DNA of 64,000 nucleotides from CAVTBT01 sp963733065. GTDB taxonomy: Bacteria; Actinomycetota; Thermoleophilia; Gaiellales; Gaiellaceae. A model generated the notes under the pieces. The model searched no databases. It had not been told where the DNA came from and worked only from the letters and a program-made list of their open reading frames with translations. This document shows positions 51,956 through 60,901 of this stretch, one piece after another. The stretch lies in the NCBI GenBank assembly GCA_963733065.1, contig CAVTBT010000002.1:62001-126000 (forward strand). Direction: 5' to 3'. The first letter of the stretch is position 1; the number at the start of each line of letters is the position of its first letter. The translations under genes and the position numbers were made by a program.

Positions 51956-51977
51956 GGGGGAACCCTGGGGTTCCCCC
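51956..51977. repeat. perfect palindrome between tRNA-Pro and nif3-like
   Basis: GGGGGAACC-CTGG-GGTTCCCCC, a 9-bp perfect stem with a 4-nt loop. It shares GGGGAACC...GGTTCCCC with units in the rpsE tail and after rplQ. It could act as a processing or termination hairpin after tRNA-Pro, though it lacks a T tract. Confidence 0.7.
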
Positions 51978-51986
51978 GCACTCCAG

Positions 51987-52060
51987 TCGGGGTGCCCAGA
52001 TTTGAACTGGGGACCTCTCCGACCCGAACGGAGCGCGCTACCAGGCTGCGCCACACCCCG
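51987..52060 (-). tRNA. tRNA-Pro (CGG)
   Basis: On the minus strand CGGGGTG pairs with CACCCCG as a perfect acceptor stem with discriminator A. The anticodon stem CTCCG/CGGAG has loop TTCGGGT (anticodon CGG), and the T stem CCCAG/CTGGG has loop TTCAAAT. CCA is not encoded. Confidence 0.95.
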
Positions 52061-52106
52061 CGGAGGCCGACAGGGTAGCGCGAACCCGCCCGGCTATCCT
52101 CGGCCG

Positions 52107-52793
52107 GTGTTCGAGGCAGTCCTCTTCGACGTGGACTTCACGCTGTCCCGGCCGGGGCCGGAGCTGGGGCCGGAGGGCTACCGACGGCTCGGCGAGCGGC
52201 ACGGGCTCGTGCTCCAGCCGGACCGGTACGAGTCGGCACGCCTCGCGGCACTCGACGATCTCCAGCGGCATCCGGAGCTCGAGCACGACGAGGAGCTCTG
52301 GGTCGCCTTCACGGAGCGCATCGTGCGCGGCATGGGCGGAGACGGCGCGGGCGCCCGGGCGTGCGCGGCCGAGATGGTCGCCGCGTGGGAGCGGCACGAC
52401 CACTTCACGCTCTACGACGACGTCCCGCCGGTGCTGGAGGAGCTCCGTCGGCACGGGTTGAAGCTCGGGCTCGTCTCGAACGGCCAGCGCGACCTCGAGC
52501 GCTTCGTGGAGCACCACCGGATCGACGTCGACGTCGCCGTGGGCTCCGCGGCCTTCGGTCGCACCAAGCCGCACCCGTCGATCTTCCTGGCCGCGCTCGA
52601 ACGGCTCGGCGTGCGTCCCCTCGACGCCGCGATGGTCGGCGACTCGTACGAGGACGACATCGAAGGCGCGCGCGCCCTGGGGATGACGGCGTTTCTGCTC
52701 GACCGCGAGGAGCGGTACCCCAAGGCGGCAGACCGTCTGACCGACCTGCGCGCGCTCCCCGCCGCGCTCGGCCTGCCACCAGCTAGCTTGTGA
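52107..52793 (+). CDS. HAD-superfamily hydrolase (haloacid-dehalogenase/YjjG-like)
   Basis: It is 228 aa from GTG 52107. Motif I FDVDFTLSRPG has Phe in place of the usual Gly after the second Asp. Motif II is LVSNGQ, motif III TKPHPSIF and motif IV MVGDSYEDDIEGAR. A C1-type helical cap is present. Relatives hydrolyse nucleotides or other phosphoesters. TATCCT lies 8 bp before the GTG, so translation may be leaderless. Confidence 0.85.
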   Translation: MFEAVLFDVDFTLSRPGPELGPEGYRRLGERHGLVLQPDRYESARLAALDDLQRHPELEHDEELWVAFTERIVRGMGGDGAGARACAAEMVAAWERHDHFTLYDDVPPVLEELRRHGLKLGLVSNGQRDLERFVEHHRIDVDVAVGSAAFGRTKPHPSIFLAALERLGVRPLDAAMVGDSYEDDIEGARALGMTAFLLDREERYPKAADRLTDLRALPAALGLPPASL

Positions 52794-52794
52794 C

Positions 52795-52832
52795 TTGCCT
52801 TCACGGTTCAAAGTAGCTTATTATCAAGCTAC
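52795..52832 (+). promoter_or_regulatory. promoter with overlapping palindromic operator (MarR-type)
   Basis: TTGCCT (52795-52800), 18 bp, TATTAT (52819-52824). An inverted repeat GTAGCTT-ATTATC-AAGCTAC (52813-52832) covers the -10 and abuts the ATG at 52833. The shape and AT-rich centre are like MarR-family operators. No MarR gene is present nearby. Confidence 0.7.
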
Positions 52833-53202
52833 ATGGGATCGAGGAAGACTGGACTCCTTCCACGCATCCTCGGCGGTGACCTCGAGCCCGGCGTCTCGCA
52901 GATCCTGGTGACGCTGGCGCTCGCGGTCACCGCGCGGGGCGCCCGCTGCCGACGCGGTCGCGGCGAAGCTGGCGCCGGCGGAGGCGCGCGGAGCCGTGAT
53001 GGGCACGATGGGGATCGCGATGTGGATCGGCGGCGCGATGGCCCCTGCGCTCGGCCTGCGGATGGCGGAGACGGGAGGGGACGCCGCCATGTGGACGCTC
53101 GTGGCCGTCGCGGGGCTCGCGGCGGGAGCCCTGTACTGGGCCGGCGTCCGGCTCCTCGGACGCGAGCCGGCGCTGTCGACTCAGGTCGCGGAGGCGGCCT
53201 AG
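52833..53202 (+). pseudogene. remnant of a major-facilitator transporter with internal deletion
   Basis: From ATG 52833 about 38 codons look like a transporter N terminus (MGSRKTGLLPRILGGDLEPG, SQILVTLALAVTARGA). From about 52948 a different frame reads KLAPAEARGAVMGTMGIAMW and further membrane-helix sequence, like the last helices of an MFS protein, to a TAG at 53202. The roughly 300 residues expected between are missing and the frame changes, so this is a deletion remnant. The intact promoter and operator suggest it was once a regulated efflux gene. Confidence 0.65.
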
Positions 53203-53205
53203 CGG

Positions 53206-54507
53206 TTAGCAGCGCTCCGTCTCTGCGCAGGTGCGCAGGACGGTGACCACGGGCGTCGAGCCGGCCCAGTCGAGCCGGATACGGAGCGACGCCGCGTTGT
53301 TCGTGTAGTCCAGCTCCTCGAGCAGGCCGTGCTCGTTGGCCCGGTGCACGAGGACGTACACGCCGGCCGGCACGCCGCGCAGCTCGATGTCCTGGCCGTG
53401 GAACCACGCGGGGTAGCGGTCTGTGTAGCCGGGAGACGAGCCCTGCTCGACGGCGAGCGCCTCGGGACGCCCCTGTTCGCAGTTGCCGAAGAAGACGGGC
53501 GGCCCGAAGTTCCGCACGCGCTCCGCGGCGTGGCCGTAGTGGTCGGCGAGACAGAAGCCGGTCTTGCGGTCGCGGACGACGAGCTCGAAGTCGGCGGCGC
53601 GCCGCAGCTCGAAGCGCTGGAAGCCGAGCAAGTGCCAGTGGAAGTGCGGCGGGTGCGGCGTGTACCAGAGCCGCCCGGCGCGCTCGTAGACGCGGGCGCC
53701 ACCGTCGGCGAGCCGGACGAGCTGCCGAACGAAGAGCGGGTCGCCGGCGCGATCCCGCTCGCCGCGGAGCCACAGCGGGCCATCCCCGACGTTGTCGGTA
53801 GCAGAGTGGAAGCCGAGTCGCGTGCCGCTGACCGTCAATCCCGCCGGCGGGCGCTGGTCGAGGTCGGGCAGCAGCTCGCGGGGGCCGGATCTCGGCGTCC
53901 AGCGGTCGGCGGTGCGCTCCAGCCACTCCTGCTCCCGGGCCCGGCCGATCCTGCGGGCCCGCGTCCCGTCGGCACGGGCCTCCCATCGCTCCGCGCCGGA
54001 GGGCGTGATGCGGACGAAGCGCAGCAGTCGGCCGTCCGACGACCAGGACGGCGCCACGTCCTCGGCGGGCCCGCCGACGAGGAGCCGCGAGGCGCCGCCG
54101 CGCGTGTCGACTACGCGGATGTCGAAGGTGCCCCCACCGACCGGCGCCGACGCGAACGCGATCCTGCGTCCGTCGGGCGCCCACGCCGCCTGCGTGTCGA
54201 CGTGCTCGCCCGACGTCAGGCGCCGCATGCCGCCCCCGTCGCGCCGCACCGTCATCAGCCCGGCGGCTCGCGAGCCACGCTGCTGCCGCGAAAAGGCGAT
54301 CCGCCGGAGATCCGGCGACCAGTCGGGCGCCGTGTCGACGGCGGCGCCCTGCGTGAGCGGTCGGCCGTCGAGCACGAGGTCACCGTCGCGCACCGCGACG
54401 GTGGCGGGCTGCGGCCCGCGCGCGTCGGCCGGGACGGCGACCGCGAAGGCCGCGAGGACGACGACCGGCAGCCCGCCGCCGAGCGCGAGCAGCAGTCTGC
54501 CCCTCAC
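53206..54507 (-). CDS. lysyl-oxidase homologue with N-terminal PD40/TolB-like propeller repeats
   Basis: It is 433 aa from GTG 54507, with a signal segment (LLLALGGGLPVVVLAAFAVA). Residues about 40-215 contain PD40-type repeats (TAPDWSPDLRRIAFSRQQRG, TQAAWAPDGRRIAFASAP, APSWSSDGRLLRFVR). The C-terminal 200 residues match lysyl oxidase: HPPHFHWHLLGFQRFEL has the copper His cluster, RDRKTGFCLADHYG has the Lys, and YTDRYPAWFHGQDIEL has the Tyr that would form the LTQ cofactor. An extracellular copper amine oxidase is inferred. It overlaps the CoA-transferase gene by 4 bp (GTGA). A paralogue is at 58264. Confidence 0.82.
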   Translation of the reverse strand: MRGRLLLALGGGLPVVVLAAFAVAVPADARGPQPATVAVRDGDLVLDGRPLTQGAAVDTAPDWSPDLRRIAFSRQQRGSRAAGLMTVRRDGGGMRRLTSGEHVDTQAAWAPDGRRIAFASAPVGGGTFDIRVVDTRGGASRLLVGGPAEDVAPSWSSDGRLLRFVRITPSGAERWEARADGTRARRIGRAREQEWLERTADRWTPRSGPRELLPDLDQRPPAGLTVSGTRLGFHSATDNVGDGPLWLRGERDRAGDPLFVRQLVRLADGGARVYERAGRLWYTPHPPHFHWHLLGFQRFELRRAADFELVVRDRKTGFCLADHYGHAAERVRNFGPPVFFGNCEQGRPEALAVEQGSSPGYTDRYPAWFHGQDIELRGVPAGVYVLVHRANEHGLLEELDYTNNAASLRIRLDWAGSTPVVTVLRTCAETERC

Positions 54508-55488
54508 GCCGCGCCGAGCTCCTGCCGCCACCGATCCGTCTGCTCGCCCACGGCGGGAGCATGCCCGATCGGCTGGTCGCCGAAGGCCGATGCCGCCTCC
54601 TCGAGCGTCGCGACGGGGCCGACGCAGACGTCCTCGTCGTCGAAGAGCTCGAGCCAGTCGGCGAGCGGCTTCGCTGCGAACATCGCCGCCAGCTCGTCGC
54701 CGAGCTCGGCCTGCGCCGCGGCGTCGTACTGGCGCGCCGGGAGGCTCGGGCCGCCCGAGGAGCGTGCAGAGGCGCTCGAAGAATCGCGGCTCGAGCGCAC
54801 CGACCGTGAGCCAGCGCCCGTCGGCCGTCTCGTAGACGCGGTAGCACGCCAGCCCGCCCGTGAGCAGCCTCGGCACGGGCTCGCCGCCGAGGCGGTGCGC
54901 GACGAGGTCGTGTGAGCCATGGGTCATGGAGACGACGACGTGCCGGCCCCGGCCGTCCCGCGTCCTCGCCAGTAGGCCCGCGAGCACCGCGTTGACCGCG
55001 GCGAGCCCGCCCGCGGCGAGATCCGCGGCCTGCACGGGCGGGTTCGTCGGGGCGGTGTCCGCGAGGGCGCCGGCCCAGCCGAGGTAGTTCAGGTCGTGAC
55101 CGGCGCGGCCGGCATGCGGGCCGTCCGAGCCGAAACCCGTCAGCGAGCAGTAGACGACCGAGTCGGGGAGCGCCGACGGCCCGACCCCCAGGCGCTCGGC
55201 GACTCCGGGTCGGAACCCCTCGAGCACGACGTCGGCGCGCGACAGCAGCCCGAGCGCCAGCCGGCTGTCGGCCTTGAGGTCGCAGACGACCGACTCCTTG
55301 CCGCGCGACAGCGCCTCGTCCCACGCCGGTGCCGCAGTGCGCATCGGATCGCCTCCGGGCGCCTCGAGCCGCACGACCCGCGCCCCGAGTCGGAGCAGCT
55401 CGCGTCCCGCGTACGCGCCCGGCAGGTAGCGCGTCATCTCGACCACGAGCGTGCCCTCGAGCGGTTGCACCTCGGGCGACGCTATCAC
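54504..55488 (-). CDS. CoA-transferase family III (CaiB/BaiF, racemase-like), frameshifted
   Basis: It moves CoA between acids or racemises 2-methylacyl-CoA. The N part begins GTG 55488 with PLEGTLVVEMTRYLPGAYAG. The catalytic Asp is probably in GRAGHDLNYLGW. The frame breaks at a run of three G/C near 54748-54750 (one base too many). The corrected frame continues RPSLPARQYDAAAQAELGDE, LADWLELFDDEDVCVGPVAT, to the TGA at 54504. Its corrected length of about 328 aa is slightly short for the family. It is divergent from tetR. Confidence 0.8.
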
Positions 55489-55494
55489 TACGAT
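55465..55494 (+). promoter_or_regulatory. predicted promoter of tetR
   Basis: TTGCAC (55465-55470), 18 bp, TACGAT (55489-55494). Transcription would begin close to the TTG at 55504, so a leaderless message is likely. Confidence 0.5.
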
Positions 55495-55503
55495 CCGTCG
55501 GCC

Positions 55504-55519
55504 TTGACTGACCGGTCAA
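55504..55519. promoter_or_regulatory. TetR-type operator, copy 1 (tetR start)
   Basis: TTGACTGACCGGTCAA contains the perfect palindrome TGACCGGTCA. It lies over the first tetR codons, just after the predicted promoter. A near-identical site is at 61624; over 19 nt (through ATCG) the two differ at one base. Confidence 0.7.
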
Positions 55520-56127
55520 TCGGCCCGAACGGCGTCGACAAGCGGCAGCTGATCCTCGACGCCGCGGTGCGCGTCTTCGCCAGGAGCGGCTACCACACCT
55601 CCCGCGTCGGGGACATCGCCGAGGAGGCGGGCATCGCGCACGGGCTGCTCTACCACTACTTCAGCTCGAAGGACGAGGTGCTCCGCACGGTGTTCCGAGA
55701 GTCGTGGAGCCAGCTGATCGCCGCGCTGCACGCCGTCGAGGCGTCCGACGATCCGGCTCCGGAGCAGCTGCGGCGCATTGCCGCCATCCTGCTCCGTTCG
55801 TGGCGGAACGATCCGGACCTCGTCCGGGTCCTCGTGCGGGAGGTCGCGCGGAGCCCGCATCTCGCCGAGCAGGTGGACGAGGTGGGCGAGGCGTTCCTCG
55901 TCATCCAGCGGGTGCTCGAGCGCGGCCAGGCAACCGGGGTGTTCCGGGCCGACCTCGACGCGCGGCTGGCAAGCTGGATCGTCTACGGGAGCCTCGAGGA
56001 GCTGCTCACGGGCTGGGTGCTGGGCCAGCTCCCGGATGGGGACGAGGAGGTCGCACGTGCCGAGCGAACCGTCATCGACGTCGTCTGTGGCGGCCTCGTC
56101 GCCGACGGCGCCCGCGCGCCCGCCTGA
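55504..56127 (+). CDS. TetR-family transcriptional regulator
   Basis: It is 207 aa from TTG 55504. The HTH region is QLILDAAVRVFARSGYHTSR, then VGDIAEEAGIAHGLLYHYFS. The C-terminal ligand domain (about 65-195) resembles the acyl-CoA-responsive FadR/AcrR C-terminal type (LVREVARSPHLAEQVDEVGE). An operator-like palindrome at its own 5' end suggests autoregulation, and the copy at 61624 suggests control of acyl-CoA dehydrogenase. The start codon inside the operator is unusual; no other in-frame start before the HTH is seen. Confidence 0.88.
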   Translation: MTDRSIGPNGVDKRQLILDAAVRVFARSGYHTSRVGDIAEEAGIAHGLLYHYFSSKDEVLRTVFRESWSQLIAALHAVEASDDPAPEQLRRIAAILLRSWRNDPDLVRVLVREVARSPHLAEQVDEVGEAFLVIQRVLERGQATGVFRADLDARLASWIVYGSLEELLTGWVLGQLPDGDEEVARAERTVIDVVCGGLVADGARAPA

Positions 56128-57406
56128 ACCGGGCGCACGCCGGACGATCTGGGTCCTGGGGCTCGGCGCGTTCGGGCTCGCCTTCTCCCTGACGACGACC
56201 GCCGCGTACCTCCCGCCGCTGCTCGAGCGATACACGAGCTCGACCACGCTGATCGCGCTCGTCCTCGCCGCCGAGGGCATCTTCGCGTTGACGCTGCCGC
56301 TCCTGATCGGCCCGTGGAGCGACACCTTCCACACGCCCCTGGGCCGGCGCAGGCCCTTCATGCTCGTGGCGCTCGGCCCGATCGGCTTCTGCCTCGCCCT
56401 GATGGCGTTCATGCCGAGCCTGTGGACGACGGCCCTCCTCGTCTTCGCATTCTTCTTCGCCTACTACGTCTACGAGCCGCCGTACCGGGGCCTTTACCCG
56501 GACCTGCTGCCCGAGCGCGTGTTCGGCCGTGCGCAGGGCGTGCAGCACCTGCTCCGCGGGGCGGCACTCGGCGCGGCGCTCATCGGCGGCGGGGCGCTGT
56601 TCCACGTCTGGAAGCCGTTCCCGTTCCTGATCGCCGCCTTCGTGGTCACCGCCGCCTGCTTCGCGCCGATCGCGCTGCTGCGGGAGGACGGCGGCCACGG
56701 CCGTGTGTTCGAGGGCGTGCGCGCCTACCTGCGCGTGAGCTGGAGCGTCGCGCGTCAGGCTCCCGACGTCCGCAGCTTCCTCGTCGTCAACACGGCGCTC
56801 GAGGCGGCGTTCGCGGGCATGCGCACCTTCGTCGTGCTCTACATCACCGTCGGCCTCGCGGAGTCGCTCGACACCACCACGGCGGTCCTGGCGGCGGTCG
56901 CGGGCGGGTACGTCGTCGCGGCACTCCTGGCCGGCCAGGTCGGCGACCGCTTCGGGCTCGCGCGCGTGATGCTCGTCTGTGGCGCGATCTACGGCGTCGG
57001 GCTCGTCGGCGGCGGGTTCGGCCAGGAATGGCACGCGTGGTACCTGCCGATCATCTTCGGCGTCTCGATCGCGGGCGGGGCCGTGATGACGTTGGCCTGG
57101 GGGCTGCTGTTCAAGCTCATGCCCGACGGCGATCGCGGCGCGGTCGCCGGCCTGGCGACGTGGACGAAGGGCGCGGGGCTGCTCGTGGGGCCGCTGCTCG
57201 CCGGGGCGGCGATCGACATCCTGCGCCCGCACCTCGAGGCGACCCACGGCTACCAGGTCGTGTGGCCGATCGCCGGCATCCCCGTGCTGCTCGTCCTGCC
57301 GCTGATCGCGCGGCTGATCGTCGCGGAGTCAGCGGCAGATCGGCGTGCCGCGAGCCAGCAGGCCGAAGCCCCAGACCTCGCGTGCCGACGATGTAGACGA
57401 CCGTGA
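56057..57406 (+). CDS. MFS transporter (SLC45/GPH-like)
   Basis: It is 449 aa from GTG 56057, preceded by GAGGAGG inside the end of tetR (71-bp overlap), so the two form an operon. It has about twelve membrane helices. GPWSDTFHTPLGRRRPFMLV between TM2 and TM3 is typical of sucrose/disaccharide-type (SLC45, GPH) carriers. Substrate and direction are unknown. If the extra base near 57381 is removed (see the convergent gene), the protein would end APDLVPTM at about 57396 instead. Confidence 0.85.
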   Translation: MPSEPSSTSSVAASSPTAPARPPEPGARRTIWVLGLGAFGLAFSLTTTAAYLPPLLERYTSSTTLIALVLAAEGIFALTLPLLIGPWSDTFHTPLGRRRPFMLVALGPIGFCLALMAFMPSLWTTALLVFAFFFAYYVYEPPYRGLYPDLLPERVFGRAQGVQHLLRGAALGAALIGGGALFHVWKPFPFLIAAFVVTAACFAPIALLREDGGHGRVFEGVRAYLRVSWSVARQAPDVRSFLVVNTALEAAFAGMRTFVVLYITVGLAESLDTTTAVLAAVAGGYVVAALLAGQVGDRFGLARVMLVCGAIYGVGLVGGGFGQEWHAWYLPIIFGVSIAGGAVMTLAWGLLFKLMPDGDRGAVAGLATWTKGAGLLVGPLLAGAAIDILRPHLEATHGYQVVWPIAGIPVLLVLPLIARLIVAESAADRRAASQQAEAPDLACRRCRRP

Positions 57407-57833
57407 CCGCCCCGGATGAGCGGAGCACGAGCGCGGCGTAGCCCCGGCACGACGTGCGCCGCACCGGCCCGTACGCGGCAGTCGCCCGCGCCGCGCTGTC
57501 GCCGATCCGCAGGCCTCCGGCGGTGTGCCACGCACGGGGCGCCCACACGGTGAACACCGCGGAGACGCGGCCGTCGCGCAGCTCGACGCCGGCACCCTCG
57601 GGCCGGTGGGCGTAGAGGTTGAAGTAGAGCGTCGGCCGGGCGCAGCTACGACAGCGGCCGTACGCGCGGCCCCACGCGGCCTCGACCTGCGGCAGCGTCA
57701 GGCCGAGGCGGAGCCCGCCGAGGCTCCGACCCGGGACGAGCACGCCTGCGCCGGGCGGGCCTGCCGTCGCCGACGTCGACCACACCAGTGCGATTGCGGC
57801 TGCGGCCACGATGGCGGAGACTCGAAGCGCCAT
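57329..57833 (-). CDS. small secreted hypothetical protein, frameshifted near the 3' end
   Basis: The start MALRVSAIVAAAAIALVWST is a signal peptide. The body has RSLGGLRLGLTLPQVEAAWG, as in a class of secreted proteins with a conserved Gly-Leu-Gly-Thr motif, and Cys pairs (RCRSC). Near 57380-57382 one base too many shifts the frame; after correction it ends REVWGFGLLARGTPICR at the TGA at 57329. Function is unknown. It is divergent from the rhodanese gene and convergent with the MFS gene. Confidence 0.65.
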
Positions 57834-58263
57834 GGCGCGTCGAACGGTAGACGACCTCCTCGCCGAGGCGCGCGCCCGAATCCGGCGCTACGACCCGGTG
57901 CGTGCGCTCGAGGCGCAGCGGGCCGGCGCGCTCGTCGTCGACACCCGTGCGACCGACGAGCGCGAGCGCGACGGCATCGTGCCGGGCTCGCTGCACGTGC
58001 CGCGCACGGTGCTCGAGTGGCGGCTCGATCCCGGGAGCGCATGGCGGAACACGTACGCCGGCGGCCTGGACCGGGAGGTGATCGTGCTGTGCGCGCACGG
58101 GTACTCCTCGTCGCTCGCGGCCGCGATCCTCGTCGACCTCGGCTTCGAGCGGGCAGGCGACGTCGACGGCGGCTTCGACGCGTGGCGCGCGGCCGGGCTC
58201 CCGGTCGTGCCGGCGCCGCCGCCCCGTCCCGGGCTTCCCGGCAGCGGGCCGCCCGACGTCTGA
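57832..58263 (+). CDS. rhodanese-like domain protein
   Basis: It is 143 aa from ATG 57832, a single rhodanese domain. GALVVDTRATDERERDGIVP is the first conserved segment. The active-site Cys is in VIVLCAHGYSSSLAA, a six-residue loop as in sulfurtransferases. GFDAWRAAGLPVV closes the domain. It could carry persulfide sulfur; the acceptor is unknown. An upstream in-frame start would overlap the divergent secreted gene. Confidence 0.85.
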   Translation: MARRTVDDLLAEARARIRRYDPVRALEAQRAGALVVDTRATDERERDGIVPGSLHVPRTVLEWRLDPGSAWRNTYAGGLDREVIVLCAHGYSSSLAAAILVDLGFERAGDVDGGFDAWRAAGLPVVPAPPPRPGLPGSGPPDV

Positions 58264-59047
58264 TCAGCAGCGCTCGCGGCCCGCGCAGCGCCGAAGCTGC
58301 TCGACGGACGGGCGTCCGTCGTTCCAGCGCAGCCGGATGAGCAGCGACGACACGTTGTTGTCGGCGCGGCTCTCCGCGAGGGCCTGGGTCTCGTTCACCC
58401 GGTGCACGAGCACGTACCGGCCGGCCGGCAGCCCGGTGATGTCCACGTACTGGCCCTCGAGAGTGGGGTGGTAGTCGTCGCCGTACCCGACGGAGATGCC
58501 CTCGCGCACGCCCAGGCGCCAGGTCTCGTGCAACCCGCAGCGGCTCGTGTAGACGTTGAACTTCGGCTTGCCGGGCAGGGCACGGTTCGTGTCGTAACGG
58601 TCGCCCAGGCAGAAGCCGGTCTTGCGGTCGCGCAGCACCGCCTCGCCGCCGCTCGCGGGCCGCAGCTCGTAGCGCATGAACGGCACGAAGTGCCAGTGCG
58701 CGTGGTCGGGCGAGACGACGTAGCGCAGGCGGCCCGCGCCGCGCTCTTCGCGGACGGAGCCGTCGCGGCGGCGGATCTCCTGCACCGTCGCCATCGTCTC
58801 GGCGCCGGGCCTGCGACGGCCCTGCACGATCAGCGGGCCGGCACCGAGGTTCGACGACGCCGAGGCGAAGCCGAGCCGCCAGCGGCCGCCGGCCTGCGTC
58901 ACTTCGAGGTCGTAGGGCACCTTGACGATGAGATCCGGCAGGAGGTCCTCCGAGTCGCCCTGGAGCCGGCCGCTCACGCCGACGAGCGTGGCGACGACGA
59001 CGATCGCGCCCGGCCACGCCGGCGAGCCAGAGCAGCGCGGCTCTCAC
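58264..59047 (-). CDS. lysyl-oxidase homologue 2, frameshifted in the signal peptide
   Basis: The GTG at 59047 overlaps the gntR stop (GTGA) and opens VRAALLWLAGVAG. One base too many near 59006-59012 breaks the frame; corrected, the signal helix continues AIVVVATLVGVSGRL. The catalytic domain has DHAHWHFVPFMRYELRP (copper His), RDRKTGFCLGDRYD (cofactor Lys) and YGDDYHPTLEGQYVDITGL (cofactor Tyr). The corrected length is about 260 aa without a propeller. The 237-aa ORF starting at 58977 would lack the export signal. Operon: gcdH, gntR, this gene. Confidence 0.8.
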
Positions 59048-59673
59048 GCAGCCTGGCCGAGCGCCGAGCGCAGGCGCGCGAGCGCCCGGTCGCGGTGCGC
59101 GTCCTCGAGCTCGACCGCCCGCTCGGCGTCCCCGTCGGCCACGGCGGCCAGGATAGCCGCGTGCGCGCGGTCGGCCTCGGCGGCCTCTCCGGGCAGTGCG
59201 TAGTAGAGCGCGCGGTACGCCTCGGTCGAGTCCCAGAGCAGCCCGATCAGGCGCAGCAGCGGTCGGCTCCCGGCCAGGCCGTGCAGGAGCTCGTGGAAGC
59301 GCCGGTTGGCCTCGAGCCGCGCCGGGGTGTCGGGCGCCGTGCGGCACTCGTCGGCGGCCGCGGCGAGCGCCGCCAGGTCGGACTCGCCGGCGAGCGGCAC
59401 GCCGCGCCGTAGCGCCTCGGCCTCCAGCGAGCGTCGCAGCCGGTAGACCTCCTCCAGGTCCGCGAGGTCGAGCTCCGTGACGACGTAGCCGCGCCGCGGC
59501 CGGTAGGTGACGAGCCCCTCGCCGGCGAGCGCGCGCAGCGCCTCGCGCACCGGGATCGGGCTGACGCCCGCGCGCGCGGCCCATGCCTCCTGGTTCACGC
59601 GCTGCCCCGGGAGCAGCTCGCCCTCCAGGATCGCGGCGCGGAGCGCCGCACCTGCGCGCTCGGGGGCGGTCAC
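59044..59673 (-). CDS. GntR-family regulator, FCD (FadR-C) subgroup
   Basis: It is 209 aa from GTG 59673. The winged HTH has NQEAWAARAGVSPIPVREAL and RPRRGYVVTELDLADLEEV. The FCD domain has ANRRFHELLHGLAGSRPLL and a further His in LEDAHRDRAL, metal ligands of the family. Ligands of FCD regulators are often short carboxylic acids. It lies 6 bp after glutaryl-CoA dehydrogenase and probably controls that operon. Confidence 0.9.
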   Translation of the reverse strand: MTAPERAGAALRAAILEGELLPGQRVNQEAWAARAGVSPIPVREALRALAGEGLVTYRPRRGYVVTELDLADLEEVYRLRRSLEAEALRRGVPLAGESDLAALAAAADECRTAPDTPARLEANRRFHELLHGLAGSRPLLRLIGLLWDSTEAYRALYYALPGEAAEADRAHAAILAAVADGDAERAVELEDAHRDRALARLRSALGQAA

Positions 59674-59679
59674 ACCGGC

Positions 59680-60866
59680 CTACCGGAAGGCGTTCTCGCC
59701 GGTGAGCGCGTTGCCGACGACGAGGGTGTGCACCTCGTGCGTGCCCTCGTAGGTCAGCACCGACTCGAGGTTGTTCATGTGCCGGATGACCGGGTACTCG
59801 AGCGTCACGCCGTTCGCGCCGAGGATCGTGCGCGCGCTGCGGCAGACCTCGAGCGCGCCGCGAACGTTGCCCATCTTGCCCATGCTCACGTGCTCGGGCT
59901 GCAGCGTCCCGTTGTCCTTCATGCGCCCGACGTGGAGGGCGACGAGCGAGGCGCGATTCAGCTCGAGCGCCATCTCGGCGAGCTTCTGCTGCGTCAGCTG
60001 GTAGGCGGCGATCGGCTTGCCGAAGACGATGCGCTCCTTCGCGTAGTCGAGCGCCGCCTCGAAGCAGGCGCGGCCGGCGCCGACGGCGCCGAAGACGATC
60101 CCGAAGCGGGCCTCGTTCAGGCAGGACAGCGGGCCGCGGAGCGAGCGCACTCCGGGAAGGCGTTGGCATCGGGCACGCGCACGTCCTGGAGCACGAGCTC
60201 GGACGTGACCGATGCGCGCAGCGAGATCTTCTTGTGGATCTCGGGCGCGGTGAAGCCGGGCATGTCGCGCTCGACGAGGAAGCCGCGGATCTCGTCGTCG
60301 TCGGTCCGGGCCCAGACGACCGCGACGTCCGCGATCGTCCCGTTCGTGATCCACATCTTGGCGCCGTTCAGGATCCAGTCACCGCCGTCGCGGCGCGCGT
60401 GGGTGCGCATCGAGCCTGGGTCGGAGCCGGCGTCCGGCTCCGTCAGCCCGAAGCAGCCGATCGCGTCGCCCGCGTGCATGGCCGGCAGCCAGCGCTCCTT
60501 CTGCTCCTCCGAGCCCCACCGCCAGATGGCGTACATCGCGAGCGAGCCCTGCACCGACACCGCGCTCCGGACTCCAGCGTCGCCGGCCTCGAGCTCGAGG
60601 CACGTGAGGCCGTACGCCACGGCGCTCGCACCCGGCAGTCCGTAGCCGTCGAGGTGCATGCCGAAGAGGCCGAGCTTGGCCAACTCGCCCATGAGCTCGC
60701 GCGGCAGGATGCCCTGCTCGAACCAGTCCCCGACGTCGGGGAGCACGCGGTCGCGCACGAACTCGCGCACCGTGTCGCGGATGGCGCGCTCCTCGTCGTC
60801 GAGCAAGGCATCGAGGGCGAGGAAGTCGAGGGGGTCGAGGGCGGGCTGCTCGGTGGTGACTGCCAC
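59680..60866 (-). CDS. glutaryl-CoA dehydrogenase, frameshifted
   Basis: This FAD enzyme oxidises and decarboxylates glutaryl-CoA to crotonyl-CoA in lysine/tryptophan breakdown. It starts GTG 60866 after GGAGG. GCFGLTEPDAGSDPGSMRTH and the catalytic Glu in LTYEGTHEVHTLVVG match the GCDH subgroup rather than general acyl-CoA dehydrogenases. The frame breaks near 60152, where one base is missing from a G/C run; after correction NAFPGVRSLRGPLSCLNEAR reads through. The corrected length of about 396 aa is normal. Confidence 0.87.
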
Positions 60867-60901
60867 GGTACGGAACCTCCGGAACGAGAGACGATCGGCG
60901 A

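Noticed and set aside
51917..52054. N-terminal extension of the Nif3-like protein to 52054
   Set aside because: The extra codons run through tRNA-Pro and the palindrome; GTG 51916 matches the family start.
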